From Kaistella sp. SH40-3 (GTDB lineage: Bacteria; Bacteroidota; Bacteroidia; Flavobacteriales; Weeksellaceae): a stretch of DNA of 64,000 bases. Position numbers and translations under genes: made by a program. Every line of letters begins with the position of its first letter. Position 1 is the stretch's first letter. The stretch spans positions 1-64,000 of the forward strand of contig NZ_JAQYUS010000004.1 of the NCBI RefSeq assembly GCF_030686865.1, read 5' to 3'. Below the pieces are notes generated by a model that saw only the letters and a program-made list of their open reading frames with translations, did not search any database and had not been told where the DNA came from. Shown here piece by piece: positions 1 to 8,371 of this stretch.

Positions 1-2977
1 TAGCAGTAATTTGAGATTGTATTTCTAACGCCTTACTTTTCTCTTGGTCAAAATAATCTGCCCATTCTGCTTCTTCGGAAAGGGTGAGTTTTATTTTTTG
101 TTTGGATAATTCTTCAATGAAATCTGCATAAGAGAGATTGTACCAGTCTTGCAGTTTTTTGTTAAGGTTTAAATTATCAAATTTCCTTTCGCAGGTTCTT
201 AGGAATTTTGCTGAAATTTCCTGTAAGTCTTTGATTTGTGAAAGCATTAAATCTGCTTTCTCCGATAATACTAGATCTTGTTCATTAGAAATTATTGGCA
301 ATGGGAAACATGCTAAATTGTCAAGACTTATTTTAGCAAAAACCTTCCCTTTTATATCGTGCAACAATCTATAAAATAACGTAGCAGGTTTTGAATTTAA
401 TATTGCTAATAAACTTTTAAGACTAGGTCCATGATCTAGTTTGTAAATGCCATGCACTAATGTGTCAAAATAGTATTTTTTTAAATCTAATGATGCAATC
501 AATTTATCTCCAGTCTTTCGTACTACTATTTTTTCACTTTCAAACAATTCTGGATTTCTCAATGCAAAATCAATTTTAGTTTGACTTTTCATTCCCTGCT
601 TAGATTTAATATCTTCCACTTTTATAGTATCAATTAGATTTTCATCATAATTAATAAAATCTCCACTCCAATTAATTGTGTATTTATTAATATCCTTTCC
701 CCATATAATCTGCTTATGATTTAATGTATCCTTAGCATCTGAAATTAGTATATGTTTAATATTTCCAGGATTCAAACCATTTTTGAGTTTATAAAAATCT
801 TTAATTACATCTAACTTTAATAGTTTCAATAGAATGACTTCTTTATCCTGATTTATTATAGATATTTCGAAATTAGGTATTGTTAAAAAGAATTGTTGAG
901 ATTGATAACTTTCTGTTATTTTGGAATTAGTAATAAAATTAGAAATCTTTTCAGATTCAGCTAATCTAAATGCTTTGTTTAAATCAATTTCTTGTTTTAT
1001 TTCAAAGTTTAAAAGTAAACTACTACCCACATCAGCATCTTCAAAAACCTCTTCTGTTATAGTATGTATTTCATTTATCTGTACGTAATGTAAAAGCTCT
1101 TCTCTTATAGTTTTATAAAAAGTATTGAATAATAATGATTTAGGAATAATAAAATGAATTATTCCTTTATCAAGAATCTGAAGCATTCTTTCTATGAATA
1201 AAATATAGAGATTAATTTTATAGCTTGTGAGTGGAAAATGATTAATGTAGTAAGCTTTTTCAATATCACTCATGAATATACCATAAGGGGGATTCCCAAT
1301 CACCACATCAAAACCACCTTTAGCAAAAACCTGTGGGAATTCTTCTTCCCATTTAAATGCTTTTTCTCCTGCAACTTCTGGATCATCAATTAAGGAATTT
1401 CCACATTTGATATTATCATTTAAACTATTCAGCTTTCTGTTAGGTTCTGCTGTTCTTAACCAAAGAGAAAGTTTTGCAATCTCTACAGATTCCTCATTCA
1501 AATCAACTCCAAAAAGATTGTGTTCTAAGATGCTTTCACTGTGATAAGAAAAGATAATGGGCACATTTCTCAGTTTAGCTTCGAGTTCATCAATGTATTG
1601 GTGTTCTTTAATTAAAAAATTCAAAGCTTCATTTAAAAATGCTCCAGAACCACACGCAGGATCTACAATGGTTAACTGCAATAACCAATCTCTGTAATGG
1701 TCTAACTTATCGAGTAGATTTTTACTGGTTTTTTGCTGTCTTTTTTTATCTGTAAAATATTCCTCTTCTATAATTCCCAGTTCACCTTTCTTTTCTTCAC
1801 ATAATTTACCCACTGTATTCTCAACAATGTATTTGGTAATGTATTTTGGGGTGTAAAAAACACCATCTTTTTTTCTTTTAGATTTAGATTTGTCAATTTC
1901 CTGTCCTTCTAATTGTGCTTTTATTTCATCAATTTCATTCAGAGAATTTTCAAAAATATGACCTAAAATATTCACATCAACCTCACTGGCAAAGTCATAT
2001 TGGGATAATCTGAACGTATGATCATATAATAATTGATCATCAATTGTAATATTGTCTAAAACCTCATCTTCTTTAAATAATCCACCATTGTAGGCAAAAA
2101 CATCATGGTTTTTTCCCTTAAAGCCTGTGTTCAGATAGCCAAAGTATTTTTTGTATCTGTTGTAGAGTGGCACATATTCATCTAAGTCCTGTAGCTTATT
2201 CCACTGTGCTAAAATCTGTCTTACAGAGTTGGGTGGTAATAATCCTCTGTCTTCACCAAAGAAAAGGAAAAGCAGTCTGTCTAATAGTTTTTGAGATTTT
2301 TGAAAAAGTAATAATGGATCATAATCAGGATTAAGAAGAATTAAATTCTGAAATAATTCTCTTTTAAATACAGAGTAGTCCTTGTAAAGCTTTTTGGTAA
2401 CTATATCCTCCTGATTGAGAGATTCATCTTTAAGTTTCTTTGGGATATTTTTCTTAATATTTTCAAAAGCCAGAATAAGATACATGAGATTGAATTGTTC
2501 CTGAGTCAATTCAAAAAGATTAAACTCAATATGTTCAATAGCATTATCTACATAAAACCTTAGTTTTTCAAAGTTAGAAGTAATAACATATTTACAGTTT
2601 TCCTGATTGTTTTTATATCCAAAAGCCTGATCTTCAACTTTAGATAAATCAGTGATATTCATTCTCTTTAACTCAATGATGGCAGTAACTACCTCATCAA
2701 TAATAATAGCTCCATCTGCTTTTTTACTGTCCTTTACGTTCTTGTATTCGGTAGTGAGGTTAAAGTTGTGTGCAGGGTTCAATTGATATCCAAAAATAGA
2801 CACAAACAAATCTCGCAGAAATCCTTCTTGATATTGCTCTTCTTTAGAGTTTCTAATATTTTTTTGTATAATAGGATTATGGAAGTGAGCACGAAATAAA
2901 TCCCATTTTTCAATGAGATTTTCTTTATTTTGAGTTTGAAGGTATTTGGTGATTACAGTTTTCTGAAACAAAGCCAT
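1..2977 (-). CDS. Type IIG restriction enzyme / DNA methyltransferase (Eco57I-like), 3' end outside window
   Basis: A single open frame reads leftwards from ATG (2975-2977) to the window edge, at least 992 codons, so the C-terminus is missing. The N-terminal part has a PD-(D/E)xK-type nuclease signature: Asp88, then Glu102-Leu-Lys104 in a 'IIELK' strand. The central gamma-class N6-adenine methyltransferase has an F-Y-T-P motif, the SAM-binding motif DPACGSG starting at Asp439 and the catalytic NPPYG starting at Asn562. The rest matches a TaqI/Eco57I-type specificity region. One polypeptide carrying nuclease, methylase and target recognition is the hallmark of type IIG systems, which cut foreign DNA and methylate the host's. 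It heads the accessory island. No separate S or R subunit gene is visible, although one could lie to the left. A methylase-only role is less likely because the N-terminal nuclease residues look intact. Confidence 0.88.
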   Translation of the reverse strand, partial: MALFQKTVITKYLQTQNKENLIEKWDLFRAHFHNPIIQKNIRNSKEEQYQEGFLRDLFVSIFGYQLNPAHNFNLTTEYKNVKDSKKADGAIIIDEVVTAIIELKRMNITDLSKVEDQAFGYKNNQENCKYVITSNFEKLRFYVDNAIEHIEFNLFELTQEQFNLMYLILAFENIKKNIPKKLKDESLNQEDIVTKKLYKDYSVFKRELFQNLILLNPDYDPLLLFQKSQKLLDRLLFLFFGEDRGLLPPNSVRQILAQWNKLQDLDEYVPLYNRYKKYFGYLNTGFKGKNHDVFAYNGGLFKEDEVLDNITIDDQLLYDHTFRLSQYDFASEVDVNILGHIFENSLNEIDEIKAQLEGQEIDKSKSKRKKDGVFYTPKYITKYIVENTVGKLCEEKKGELGIIEEEYFTDKKRQQKTSKNLLDKLDHYRDWLLQLTIVDPACGSGAFLNEALNFLIKEHQYIDELEAKLRNVPIIFSYHSESILEHNLFGVDLNEESVEIAKLSLWLRTAEPNRKLNSLNDNIKCGNSLIDDPEVAGEKAFKWEEEFPQVFAKGGFDVVIGNPPYGIFMSDIEKAYYINHFPLTSYKINLYILFIERMLQILDKGIIHFIIPKSLLFNTFYKTIREELLHYVQINEIHTITEEVFEDADVGSSLLLNFEIKQEIDLNKAFRLAESEKISNFITNSKITESYQSQQFFLTIPNFEISIINQDKEVILLKLLKLDVIKDFYKLKNGLNPGNIKHILISDAKDTLNHKQIIWGKDINKYTINWSGDFINYDENLIDTIKVEDIKSKQGMKSQTKIDFALRNPELFESEKIVVRKTGDKLIASLDLKKYYFDTLVHGIYKLDHGPSLKSLLAILNSKPATLFYRLLHDIKGKVFAKISLDNLACFPLPIISNEQDLVLSEKADLMLSQIKDLQEISAKFLRTCERKFDNLNLNKKLQDWYNLSYADFIEELSKQKIKLTLSEEAEWADYFDQEKSKALEIQSQITA

Positions 2978-3134
2978 ACAACAATTGAGTTTTAACAAAA
3001 ATACCTAATTAAATTAGTTAAAAATGGATTTGTTATTAATTTTATAAATTATTTAAAACTTTGAATTTATTGGCAATAGTTATCATAGTTTAAATTTCTA
3101 ATTACTAAATTTGACTTATCTATAATTGCTATTT

Positions 3135-3782
3135 ATGTGCTACTACATTTCAAATAACCTAACTAAAAAAGAAATTAAAGATTCCTTTGGAGTTGAGTAT
3201 AATGCTCCAGACTTTAAAGCATCTGGTTTTCTAAATGGATTCTCACATCCTAAAACACCCATTATAATGGATGAAAGTCCTGATGAAGCAATACTAGGAG
3301 ATTGGGGATTGATTCCTTTTTGGGCAAAGGACAGAGATATTCAGAAGATGACTTTGAATGCGAGGATTGATACTCTCACAGAAAAACCAAGTTTTAAAAA
3401 TTCAGTGTCTAATAGGTGTCTAGTTTTAGTCAACGGATTTTATGAATGGAAGTGGTTAGACTCGAGGGGAAAAAATAAGGAGAAATACTTCATTCAATTA
3501 GATAATGGTAATGAACCTTTTGCACTAGGAGGAATCTATAATATCTGGACTGATAAAGCCACCAATGAAACTCTTACCAGTTTTTCTATTGTAACTTCAA
3601 ATGCCAATGAACTGATGTCTGAGATCCACAATACAAAGGATAGAATGCCCTTAATTCTATCAAAGGAAGCAGAAGAAGCCTGGCTATCTGATAGACCAGT
3701 AGATGACTTTGCTTTTCCACACTACAATCCCCAATTAGTTGCTTTGAATTTAGATGCGGGTAATCCAACAACACTTTTTTAG
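3135..3782 (+). CDS. SRAP-domain protein (YedK/HMCES family, abasic-site DNA-protein crosslink)
   Basis: A 215-residue protein beginning Met-Cys-Tyr-Tyr. In this family the initiator Met is removed and Cys2 forms a thiazolidine crosslink with abasic sites in single-stranded DNA. That requirement fixes the start at ATG 3135 rather than the in-frame TTG at 3126. The other signature residues are present: the NAR motif (Asn75), Glu104 in GFYEW, and His165 in 'EIHNTKDRMP'. Family members shield abasic sites at stalled forks and are often found in SOS regulons and mobile islands. It is divergent from the type IIG enzyme, with about 157 bp between the two starts. Whether it serves the defence genes or general repair cannot be told from the sequence. 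Confidence 0.92.
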   Translation: MCYYISNNLTKKEIKDSFGVEYNAPDFKASGFLNGFSHPKTPIIMDESPDEAILGDWGLIPFWAKDRDIQKMTLNARIDTLTEKPSFKNSVSNRCLVLVNGFYEWKWLDSRGKNKEKYFIQLDNGNEPFALGGIYNIWTDKATNETLTSFSIVTSNANELMSEIHNTKDRMPLILSKEAEEAWLSDRPVDDFAFPHYNPQLVALNLDAGNPTTLF

Positions 3783-3824
3783 TTCTTATAAGAAGTATAT
3801 CTGCTAGATAATAATGAATAAAAA

Positions 3825-4106
3825 TTATTTTTGCATCTGTACTACAGGCTTTGCTTTTGAACAGATTAAATAAGTGAAATAAGACTTCTTTCCAGTTTTC
3901 TCATCTGTAAAGACTTCACTTTTCCATTTAATTGCGAGTTCCCATATATCCCATTTTCTTATTCCTTCCCTATAAGGATCTAAGTCATAGAATAGCACTT
4001 CAAAAAGTTGCTTTTCCTTATCTCCAACAAATTCAACTATTACAGATTGTGGTGCAGTGCCATTCTTCATATCAACAGTTTCTTTAATTCTAGCTTGTAG
4101 TTTCAT
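3825..4106 (-). CDS. Small hypothetical protein, 93 aa
   Basis: An ATG-started frame of 93 residues, rich in Lys, Trp and Glu, with no signal peptide or membrane segment. It predicts a mixed beta fold with a 'KWDIWELAIKWKSE' stretch and ends in Lys-rich sequence. I do not recognise the family. It converges with the SRAP gene, the two stops being about 40 bp apart, and lies inside the accessory island. Codon use and composition match its neighbours, which supports a real gene, but no function can be assigned. Confidence 0.6.
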   Translation of the reverse strand: MKLQARIKETVDMKNGTAPQSVIVEFVGDKEKQLFEVLFYDLDPYREGIRKWDIWELAIKWKSEVFTDEKTGKKSYFTYLICSKAKPVVQMQK

Positions 4107-4448
4107 TGGTCAAAAGTAGATAAGAATTGTATCAAATTTCAAAAGTATATTGCTATAATTTGTAGCAAAATTCGAGTCATTATAAATATTTATAATTAAA
4201 GATTTTTATAATTATTTGATCTTCTAAATTCTAGCTAGAACTTCTTTATTTACCTATATTTGGAAAAAGCTGTATTGTGAAATTAAAGAACAATAATCTA
4301 TTAAATTGTACAGTTCTCAATTCTTATTGGAAGTGTTCGACTAAAATAGGCGATGTACAGAAGAAAATGTAAGATAATAAAATTCTGCCTTTTAAAATCA
4401 TAAGAAAAAGATGAAATATTAAGCATACAAAAAAATTAATATAACATT
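4107..4448. other. Intergenic stretch, 342 bp, with one promoter-like box
   Basis: This AT-rich gap separates two divergently transcribed genes. It holds a plus-strand TATATTTG (4255-4262), a good match to the Bacteroidota -7 box TAnnTTTG. No clear TTTG lies 18-20 bases upstream. If used, the box would give a leader of roughly 180 bases for the WG-repeat gene. No coding frame or strong hairpin was seen. Confidence 0.4.
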
Positions 4449-5348
4449 ATGAATAACAAGAAAATAAGTCTAAATATAGAAATAGAAGAAGGAGTAGAAC
4501 CAGTTGACGCTCCGAAAGTAAATGTTACTGGAAATTTTAATACTGAGCATCCTCTTTTTAGTGAACTGGCACAGCATTTAGCATACGAATACAATATCTA
4601 TAAAACTGATTCTAGAACCAACTTGGTCTTGCTAGAGAAGTTAGAAATATTATGTAAAAAAGCCAGAGAGCTCACTGAGGATCATTATGATGGATATAAT
4701 GATTATTATGAAGTGAAAGTCATACAATGGAAAGATAAGGTGTTCTTAGAGAATAAAAAACCTGTAAAAATGTACGATGAAATAATCTGTCTTGGAACAG
4801 ATTTATATCTTGTTAGGATCGAAGATAAATTTGGCTTAGTAACTTCAACAGAGGAGTTACTACGTGTTGAATATAATTGGGTTGATAAATTGAATGAGAA
4901 CTGTTTGTATTCAAAACACGAAAATGGGGTAACAATTTATAATATGAAAGGAGAATTATTGATGAATGACTTAGAAGATACCATGGAACATTTCAACCCA
5001 TTTGGAGATCATAAGGACTACATTTGGGCTAAAAGAGCAGGGAAGTGGGGCTTATTTGATCCGTTTATGAATCCCTTAATTCCTTTTAGGTTAGAATATG
5101 ATAGATGCCAAGTCTTGTATGGAAAGAACCGAGATGATCTGTATATAAAAGTTTTTAAAGGTGATAAATGTGGACTAATAAATGGAGTTCTTAATATTGT
5201 GATTGTTCCCTTAAATGATCAGATTGCAGATATTTACCATAATGTTACCAAAGAATATGTCATAGTGAGGAAAGCAGGAGAAGATGAGTTTAATTTTACC
5301 CACGATGAGGTCTTAAAAATAGAAGATAAAGTAAGAAAGCAGAATTAA
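4449..5348 (+). CDS. WG-repeat protein, 299 aa
   Basis: A soluble 299-residue protein without a signal peptide. Its C-terminal two thirds contain at least three degenerate WG-type repeats: 'DKFGLVTSTEELL', 'GKWGLFDPFMNPLIPF' and 'DKCGLINGVLNIVIVPL'. Each is a short beta-hairpin unit with the (W/F/C)-G-L core followed by an 'I/V-P' turn, the pattern of the WG_beta_rep family. WG repeats are probably binding scaffolds of unknown ligand, and they appear in some defence and effector proteins. The first 90 residues are acidic and show no recognisable domain. It stands alone between divergent and intergenic sequence within the island. Function is unknown. Confidence 0.7.
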   Translation: MNNKKISLNIEIEEGVEPVDAPKVNVTGNFNTEHPLFSELAQHLAYEYNIYKTDSRTNLVLLEKLEILCKKARELTEDHYDGYNDYYEVKVIQWKDKVFLENKKPVKMYDEIICLGTDLYLVRIEDKFGLVTSTEELLRVEYNWVDKLNENCLYSKHENGVTIYNMKGELLMNDLEDTMEHFNPFGDHKDYIWAKRAGKWGLFDPFMNPLIPFRLEYDRCQVLYGKNRDDLYIKVFKGDKCGLINGVLNIVIVPLNDQIADIYHNVTKEYVIVRKAGEDEFNFTHDEVLKIEDKVRKQN

Positions 5349-5548
5349 TTTTTTTTTAAAATTTTTTAGGCACTCTATGAAAATGTGCGTGTAGATTGTT
5401 ACAGAAACTCCCCCCCACCTAACTCCAAAAAGAAAAACTCCCCCAACCCCAATAAGAAAGCAACTTAAAACCCTGCGCTAAATATAAACAACACAAGCCC
5501 CTTTTCTACCTCTAACTCATTTTGAGTAACTCAAAAATTTTACTCATT

Positions 5549-5926
5549 ATGAAAAAACATTTCAAAGGATTTGTAGCAAAGGTAGATTTGCTTAAATCAA
5601 AACATGCAACTGAAGACAAGAATGGACACATGCCTGTAATCCTATTAGGAATTGCAGGAGAAATGCCCAGTAAGAATGTTATCAGCGGAACAATTGCTGA
5701 GAATATGTCTTTAGACATTGGGGCAGTATACTTATTCACTGCAAAAGAGCAGGATTATGATCCTGAATATGGAAGGAATTTTACATTCATGAAATTATCC
5801 TATCCACTTGGAGCAATTGAACTATTACAAGCCTCAGATTTCGTAGGTAATCTTAAAGTTGTGGATGTAGACTCCACAGAAACTTCACCTATTGAAGAAT
5901 TTGAAGAAGCTTTGTCTTCCAAGTAA
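5549..5926 (+). CDS. Hypothetical island protein, 125 aa
   Basis: ATG at 5549 (beginning MKKHFKGF) is preferred over an in-frame TTG at 5522. The 125-residue product is soluble, with a compact N-terminal beta-rich region ('HMPVILLGIAGEMP') and an acidic Glu-rich tail. I do not recognise the family. It is followed at once by its own terminator (5931-5954) and then by radC in the same direction. Small genes of this sort often accompany JAB/RadC genes in integrated elements of Bacteroidota; that is inference. The upstream leader holds C-runs unusual for this AT-rich DNA (5410-5416 and 5440-5453). Confidence 0.6.
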   Translation: MKKHFKGFVAKVDLLKSKHATEDKNGHMPVILLGIAGEMPSKNVISGTIAENMSLDIGAVYLFTAKEQDYDPEYGRNFTFMKLSYPLGAIELLQASDFVGNLKVVDVDSTETSPIEEFEEALSSK

Positions 5927-5930
5927 CACT

Positions 5931-5954
5931 AATCCCCTTCATTGGGGATTTTTT
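5931..5954 (+). terminator. Rho-independent terminator
   Basis: Seven-base stem AATCCCC (5931-5937) / GGGGATT (5944-5950), six-base loop, then a T-run. It sits 5 bp after the stop of the 125-aa gene and separates it from radC. Confidence 0.8.
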
Positions 5955-6034
5955 AATTTTTATAACCCGACATTTTGCCTAAACATATATTTAGTCTAGG
6001 AAAAAACTCGACTCTAATCTTAAAAAAAATTAAT

Positions 6035-6478
6035 ATGAACATTTTAAACGAAATACAGGTAAGTTATAGAACTGAAATTATTGAAAAACCTATGATTGAT
6101 AATTCTCACACCGCCTTTAAATTATTTGTGAATTCCTGGAATATGGATAATATCGAATTTCTTGAAGAATTTAAAGTGATGTTTCTCAATCAGGCTAATA
6201 AAGTCTTAGGAATATACAGTTTGTCAAAAGGGGGAATAAACCAGTGTACAGTAGATATTAGACATATTTATTCTATAGCCTTAAAGGTAAATGCAAGTGC
6301 TATAATTGTAGTTCACAATCACCCAAGTGGAAACTTAAAGCCAAGCAGAGAAGATCTAAGAATAACCTCACAAATTGCTTCTGCAGGGGAAATACTTAAG
6401 ATAAAACTTTTGGATCATCTGATTATTACTGAAGTGGATTATTTTAGTATTGAAGAATCAGGTTTAAGCGTGGATTAA
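6035..6478 (+). CDS. RadC-family JAB/MPN domain protein
   Basis: ATG at 6035 gives 147 residues; the in-frame TTG at 5975 would add an implausible Lys-rich leader. The JAMM metal-site signature is intact: His94-x-His96-Pro-Ser98-Gly ... Asp107 in 'HNHPSGNLKPSREDL', with a candidate Glu44/45 upstream. The family is JAB1/MPN-like and was historically named RadC, although a repair role is not established. Short RadC copies like this one, lacking the N-terminal helix-hairpin-helix of chromosomal RadC (over 200 aa), are typical of integrative elements and phage-like islands. That fits its position next to the att-like repeat and the retron. Confidence 0.87.
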   Translation: MNILNEIQVSYRTEIIEKPMIDNSHTAFKLFVNSWNMDNIEFLEEFKVMFLNQANKVLGIYSLSKGGINQCTVDIRHIYSIALKVNASAIIVVHNHPSGNLKPSREDLRITSQIASAGEILKIKLLDHLIITEVDYFSIEESGLSVD

Positions 6479-6694
6479 TAATAAGGCTGTTTTTTTACTG
6501 TTTTTGACTATTTAGAATTTAGCATAATAGTATAATTATAGCCTTTTTACTAAAGTTTAGGATTATTTATTAAGATCCAATTTTACTTGTATTTGTTGAT
6601 TTAAAGTCATTGGTATATATCTATAAATCTACCTAAAACAGGTTTGAAATAAATTATATTAGGTAAAATTGAAAATGCTGAACTAATCCTTAAC

Positions 6695-6934
6695 TTAGCT
6701 CTCTAGGGAATATTCTTCGTCAAGTAATTGAACAAGAGATATTTCCATGGCATCAGCTAATTTGTGTAACGTAAATATTGTTGGATTTGTTCTCCCACTC
6801 TCTATTCTAGAAATGTTAGTAGGGTCAACTTCTCCATCAATTCTGGAAACAAGATCAAGCTGAGTAAGATTTTTAGACAATCTTACTTCTCTTATTCTTT
6901 TACCTATGATTTCTAAAAAAACCGACTTTTCCAC
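6695..6934 (-). CDS. XRE-family HTH repressor, 79 aa
   Basis: A GTG start (6932-6934) is forced because a stop lies in frame three codons upstream. The 79 residues form a single Cro/C1-type helix-turn-helix: 'GKRIREVRLSKNLTQLDLVSRI' spans helices 1-2, and 'NISRIESGRTNPTIFTLHKLADAM' spans the recognition helix and following helices. There is no effector domain. The gene is divergent from the retron. An inverted repeat (6933-6959) covers its start codon and the predicted -33 box of the retron promoter, so repression of both its own gene and the retron is a reasonable inference. HTH accessory proteins are known companions of some retrons; whether this one is only a regulator or part of the toxic effector is open. 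Confidence 0.88.
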   Translation of the reverse strand: MEKSVFLEIIGKRIREVRLSKNLTQLDLVSRIDGEVDPTNISRIESGRTNPTIFTLHKLADAMEISLVQLLDEEYSLES

Positions 6935-6973
6935 TTGACTTTATTGACAAGTCAAAAGTCTTGTTTATATTTG
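6933..6973 (+). promoter_or_regulatory. Predicted retron promoter overlapped by an XRE operator-like inverted repeat
   Basis: The -7 box TATATTTG (6966-6973) fits the Bacteroidota consensus, with TTG at 6944-6946 as the -33 element 19 bp upstream. The -33 lies inside an inverted repeat: ACTTGACTT (6933-6941) faces AAGTCAAAAGT (6949-6959). TTGAC / GTCAA half-sites occur at 6935-6939, 6944-6948 and 6951-6955. The layout suggests that the adjacent XRE protein occludes the promoter. Transcription would start near 6980, upstream of the ncRNA. Confidence 0.5.
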
Positions 6974-7069
6974 TTTAACCTATTGCCATATATGACAACT
7001 AAACAAGGTTTAGATTTATACAGAGGTTTTAAAAGTATTTAGAGATAGGTAATATTAACAATTTTAGAT

Positions 7070-7194
7070 ATGTCCATTAGTGTGTTTAGTGAAAATATTG
7101 CTCCTATCTTTTGTGTAACACAAAGGGAATAACAGTATCGTACAGGCAACACAATCCCCAGAATAAAAACATGAAACACACTTTTTATGGACAT
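7070..7194 (+). ncRNA. Candidate retron msr-msd RNA with a1/a2 inverted repeat
   Basis: Two segments that flank about 86 bases pair perfectly. Bases 7070-7077 pair with 7187-7194 (8 bp) and 7079-7087 with 7174-7182 (9 bp), separated only by a 1 x 4 internal loop. This is the a1/a2 arrangement of retron non-coding RNAs, immediately upstream of the RT. Inside is a 9-bp hairpin (7107-7115 with 7119-7127, loop TAA), as expected in an msr. A TTAG at 7077-7080 resembles the branching-G context of classical retrons (candidate G7080). The msd part (about 7128-7173) folds only weakly by eye. The a2 arm contains the RT start codon (7187-7189), so folding of the RNA and RT translation should compete. 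Confidence 0.6.
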
Positions 7195-8230
7195 TAAAGA
7201 ACTTGACATAGAACTATTCAAATTACCCTTCGAAAACTGGTACAATAAAGAAATTGAAATATTAGATCTTGTACAACATGATTTAAAATCAATGTTCGTA
7301 AGTACACTTACTGATTCAAAATTATTAGATCATTATTATTACTCTTTCAAGGTACTGAAGAAGAGAGGAGGTTTACGTGAAATATTTGCTCCCACATTTG
7401 AACTTAAAGAAGTGCAAAGGAAAATTGCTGATTATTTAATTTTTAATAAAAAACAGAACTTGAATGTTTCTTTTGGTTTTGAATTAAACACAAACATGGT
7501 TGCAGGAGCAATGCAACATACGAATAAAGAAATTGTTCTTAATTTAGATATTAAAGATTTCTTTAAATCTATTAATAAAAAAATGATTGGAGAATCCTTG
7601 AAAAGGACTTTTAACATTGATGATGTTCCCTGGAAATTTTTAGAAATAGTGACATTGCATGGATATCTTCCCACTGGAGCACCCTCATCTCCAGTGTTAT
7701 CTAATATTTATTGTTATGATATGGATTTAGAGCTATTAAAATTCTCAAAAGAATATAAGCTGACTTACACGAGATACGCTGATGATCTTACCTTTTCAAC
7801 AAATGAAAAAATAAATAAGAAAAAAATTGTGAAACTGATAACTGATATTACTAAAAAATATTATTTTGAAATTAATACAGAGAAAACAAAAGTTTACAAT
7901 AAATCTTACAGGCAAGAAGTTACAGGACTTGTTGTCAATGAAAAAGTTAACTTAAAGCGTGAATTTCGCTATGATCTTAAAGCACTGCTATATAATTGGA
8001 AAAAATATGGCTATTCTGTAGCAGAAAAAAAATTTAAGGAAAAATACCCCAAAAAGAATTTTATCTCGACAGTAAAAGGTTGGATTGAGTTTTACGGAAT
8101 GGTTAAAGGAAAAGAAGATCCTCAGTTTAAAAAATTTAACAATGCATTTGTAAGTTTGCATCGTACCGAAACTCACATTGCAACCTTTAATGAATTACTA
8201 AAAAACAATACAGTTGATGAACAATTTTGA
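7187..8230 (+). CDS. Retron-type reverse transcriptase
   Basis: 347 residues, the usual length of a stand-alone retron RT. Motifs in order are a basic N-terminal palm ('KKRGGLREI'), DIKDFF at 121-126 (first catalytic Asp), LPTGAPSSP at 161-169, YADD at 197-200 (catalytic Asp pair) and VTG at 245-247. VTG is the retron Y-region hallmark for recognising the cognate msr. The retron NAxxH motif appears as a GAMQH variant at 107-111. LPTGAPSSP argues against group II introns and diversity-generating retroelements. The enzyme should copy the msd of its RNA into branched msDNA, usually guarding a toxin or effector in anti-phage defence. No fused effector domain is present (the C-terminus is thumb-like) and none follows, so the divergent XRE gene is the only visible partner. 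Confidence 0.93.
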   Translation: MDIKELDIELFKLPFENWYNKEIEILDLVQHDLKSMFVSTLTDSKLLDHYYYSFKVLKKRGGLREIFAPTFELKEVQRKIADYLIFNKKQNLNVSFGFELNTNMVAGAMQHTNKEIVLNLDIKDFFKSINKKMIGESLKRTFNIDDVPWKFLEIVTLHGYLPTGAPSSPVLSNIYCYDMDLELLKFSKEYKLTYTRYADDLTFSTNEKINKKKIVKLITDITKKYYFEINTEKTKVYNKSYRQEVTGLVVNEKVNLKREFRYDLKALLYNWKKYGYSVAEKKFKEKYPKKNFISTVKGWIEFYGMVKGKEDPQFKKFNNAFVSLHRTETHIATFNELLKNNTVDEQF

Positions 8231-8371
8231 TTATAGGTTATTTTAACTTTAAGATAATGAAAAAATCAACTTCCTGTAAACTTTAATTTGTAAAAGATCT
8301 TATCATAGTAAATCGCATCAAGTCAGAATTCTGCATGATTGTAAAATATAGACTAACTATATCTGCAAAGT

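Noticed and set aside
3126-3134. Alternative TTG start for the SRAP gene
   Set aside because: The family needs Cys at position 2, which only the ATG at 3135 provides.
7187-8230. Reverse transcriptase as part of a diversity-generating retroelement or group II intron
   Set aside because: No template/variable repeat pair or Avd-like gene was seen, there is no intron maturase domain or domain V RNA, and the VTG and LPTGAPSSP motifs are retron-type.
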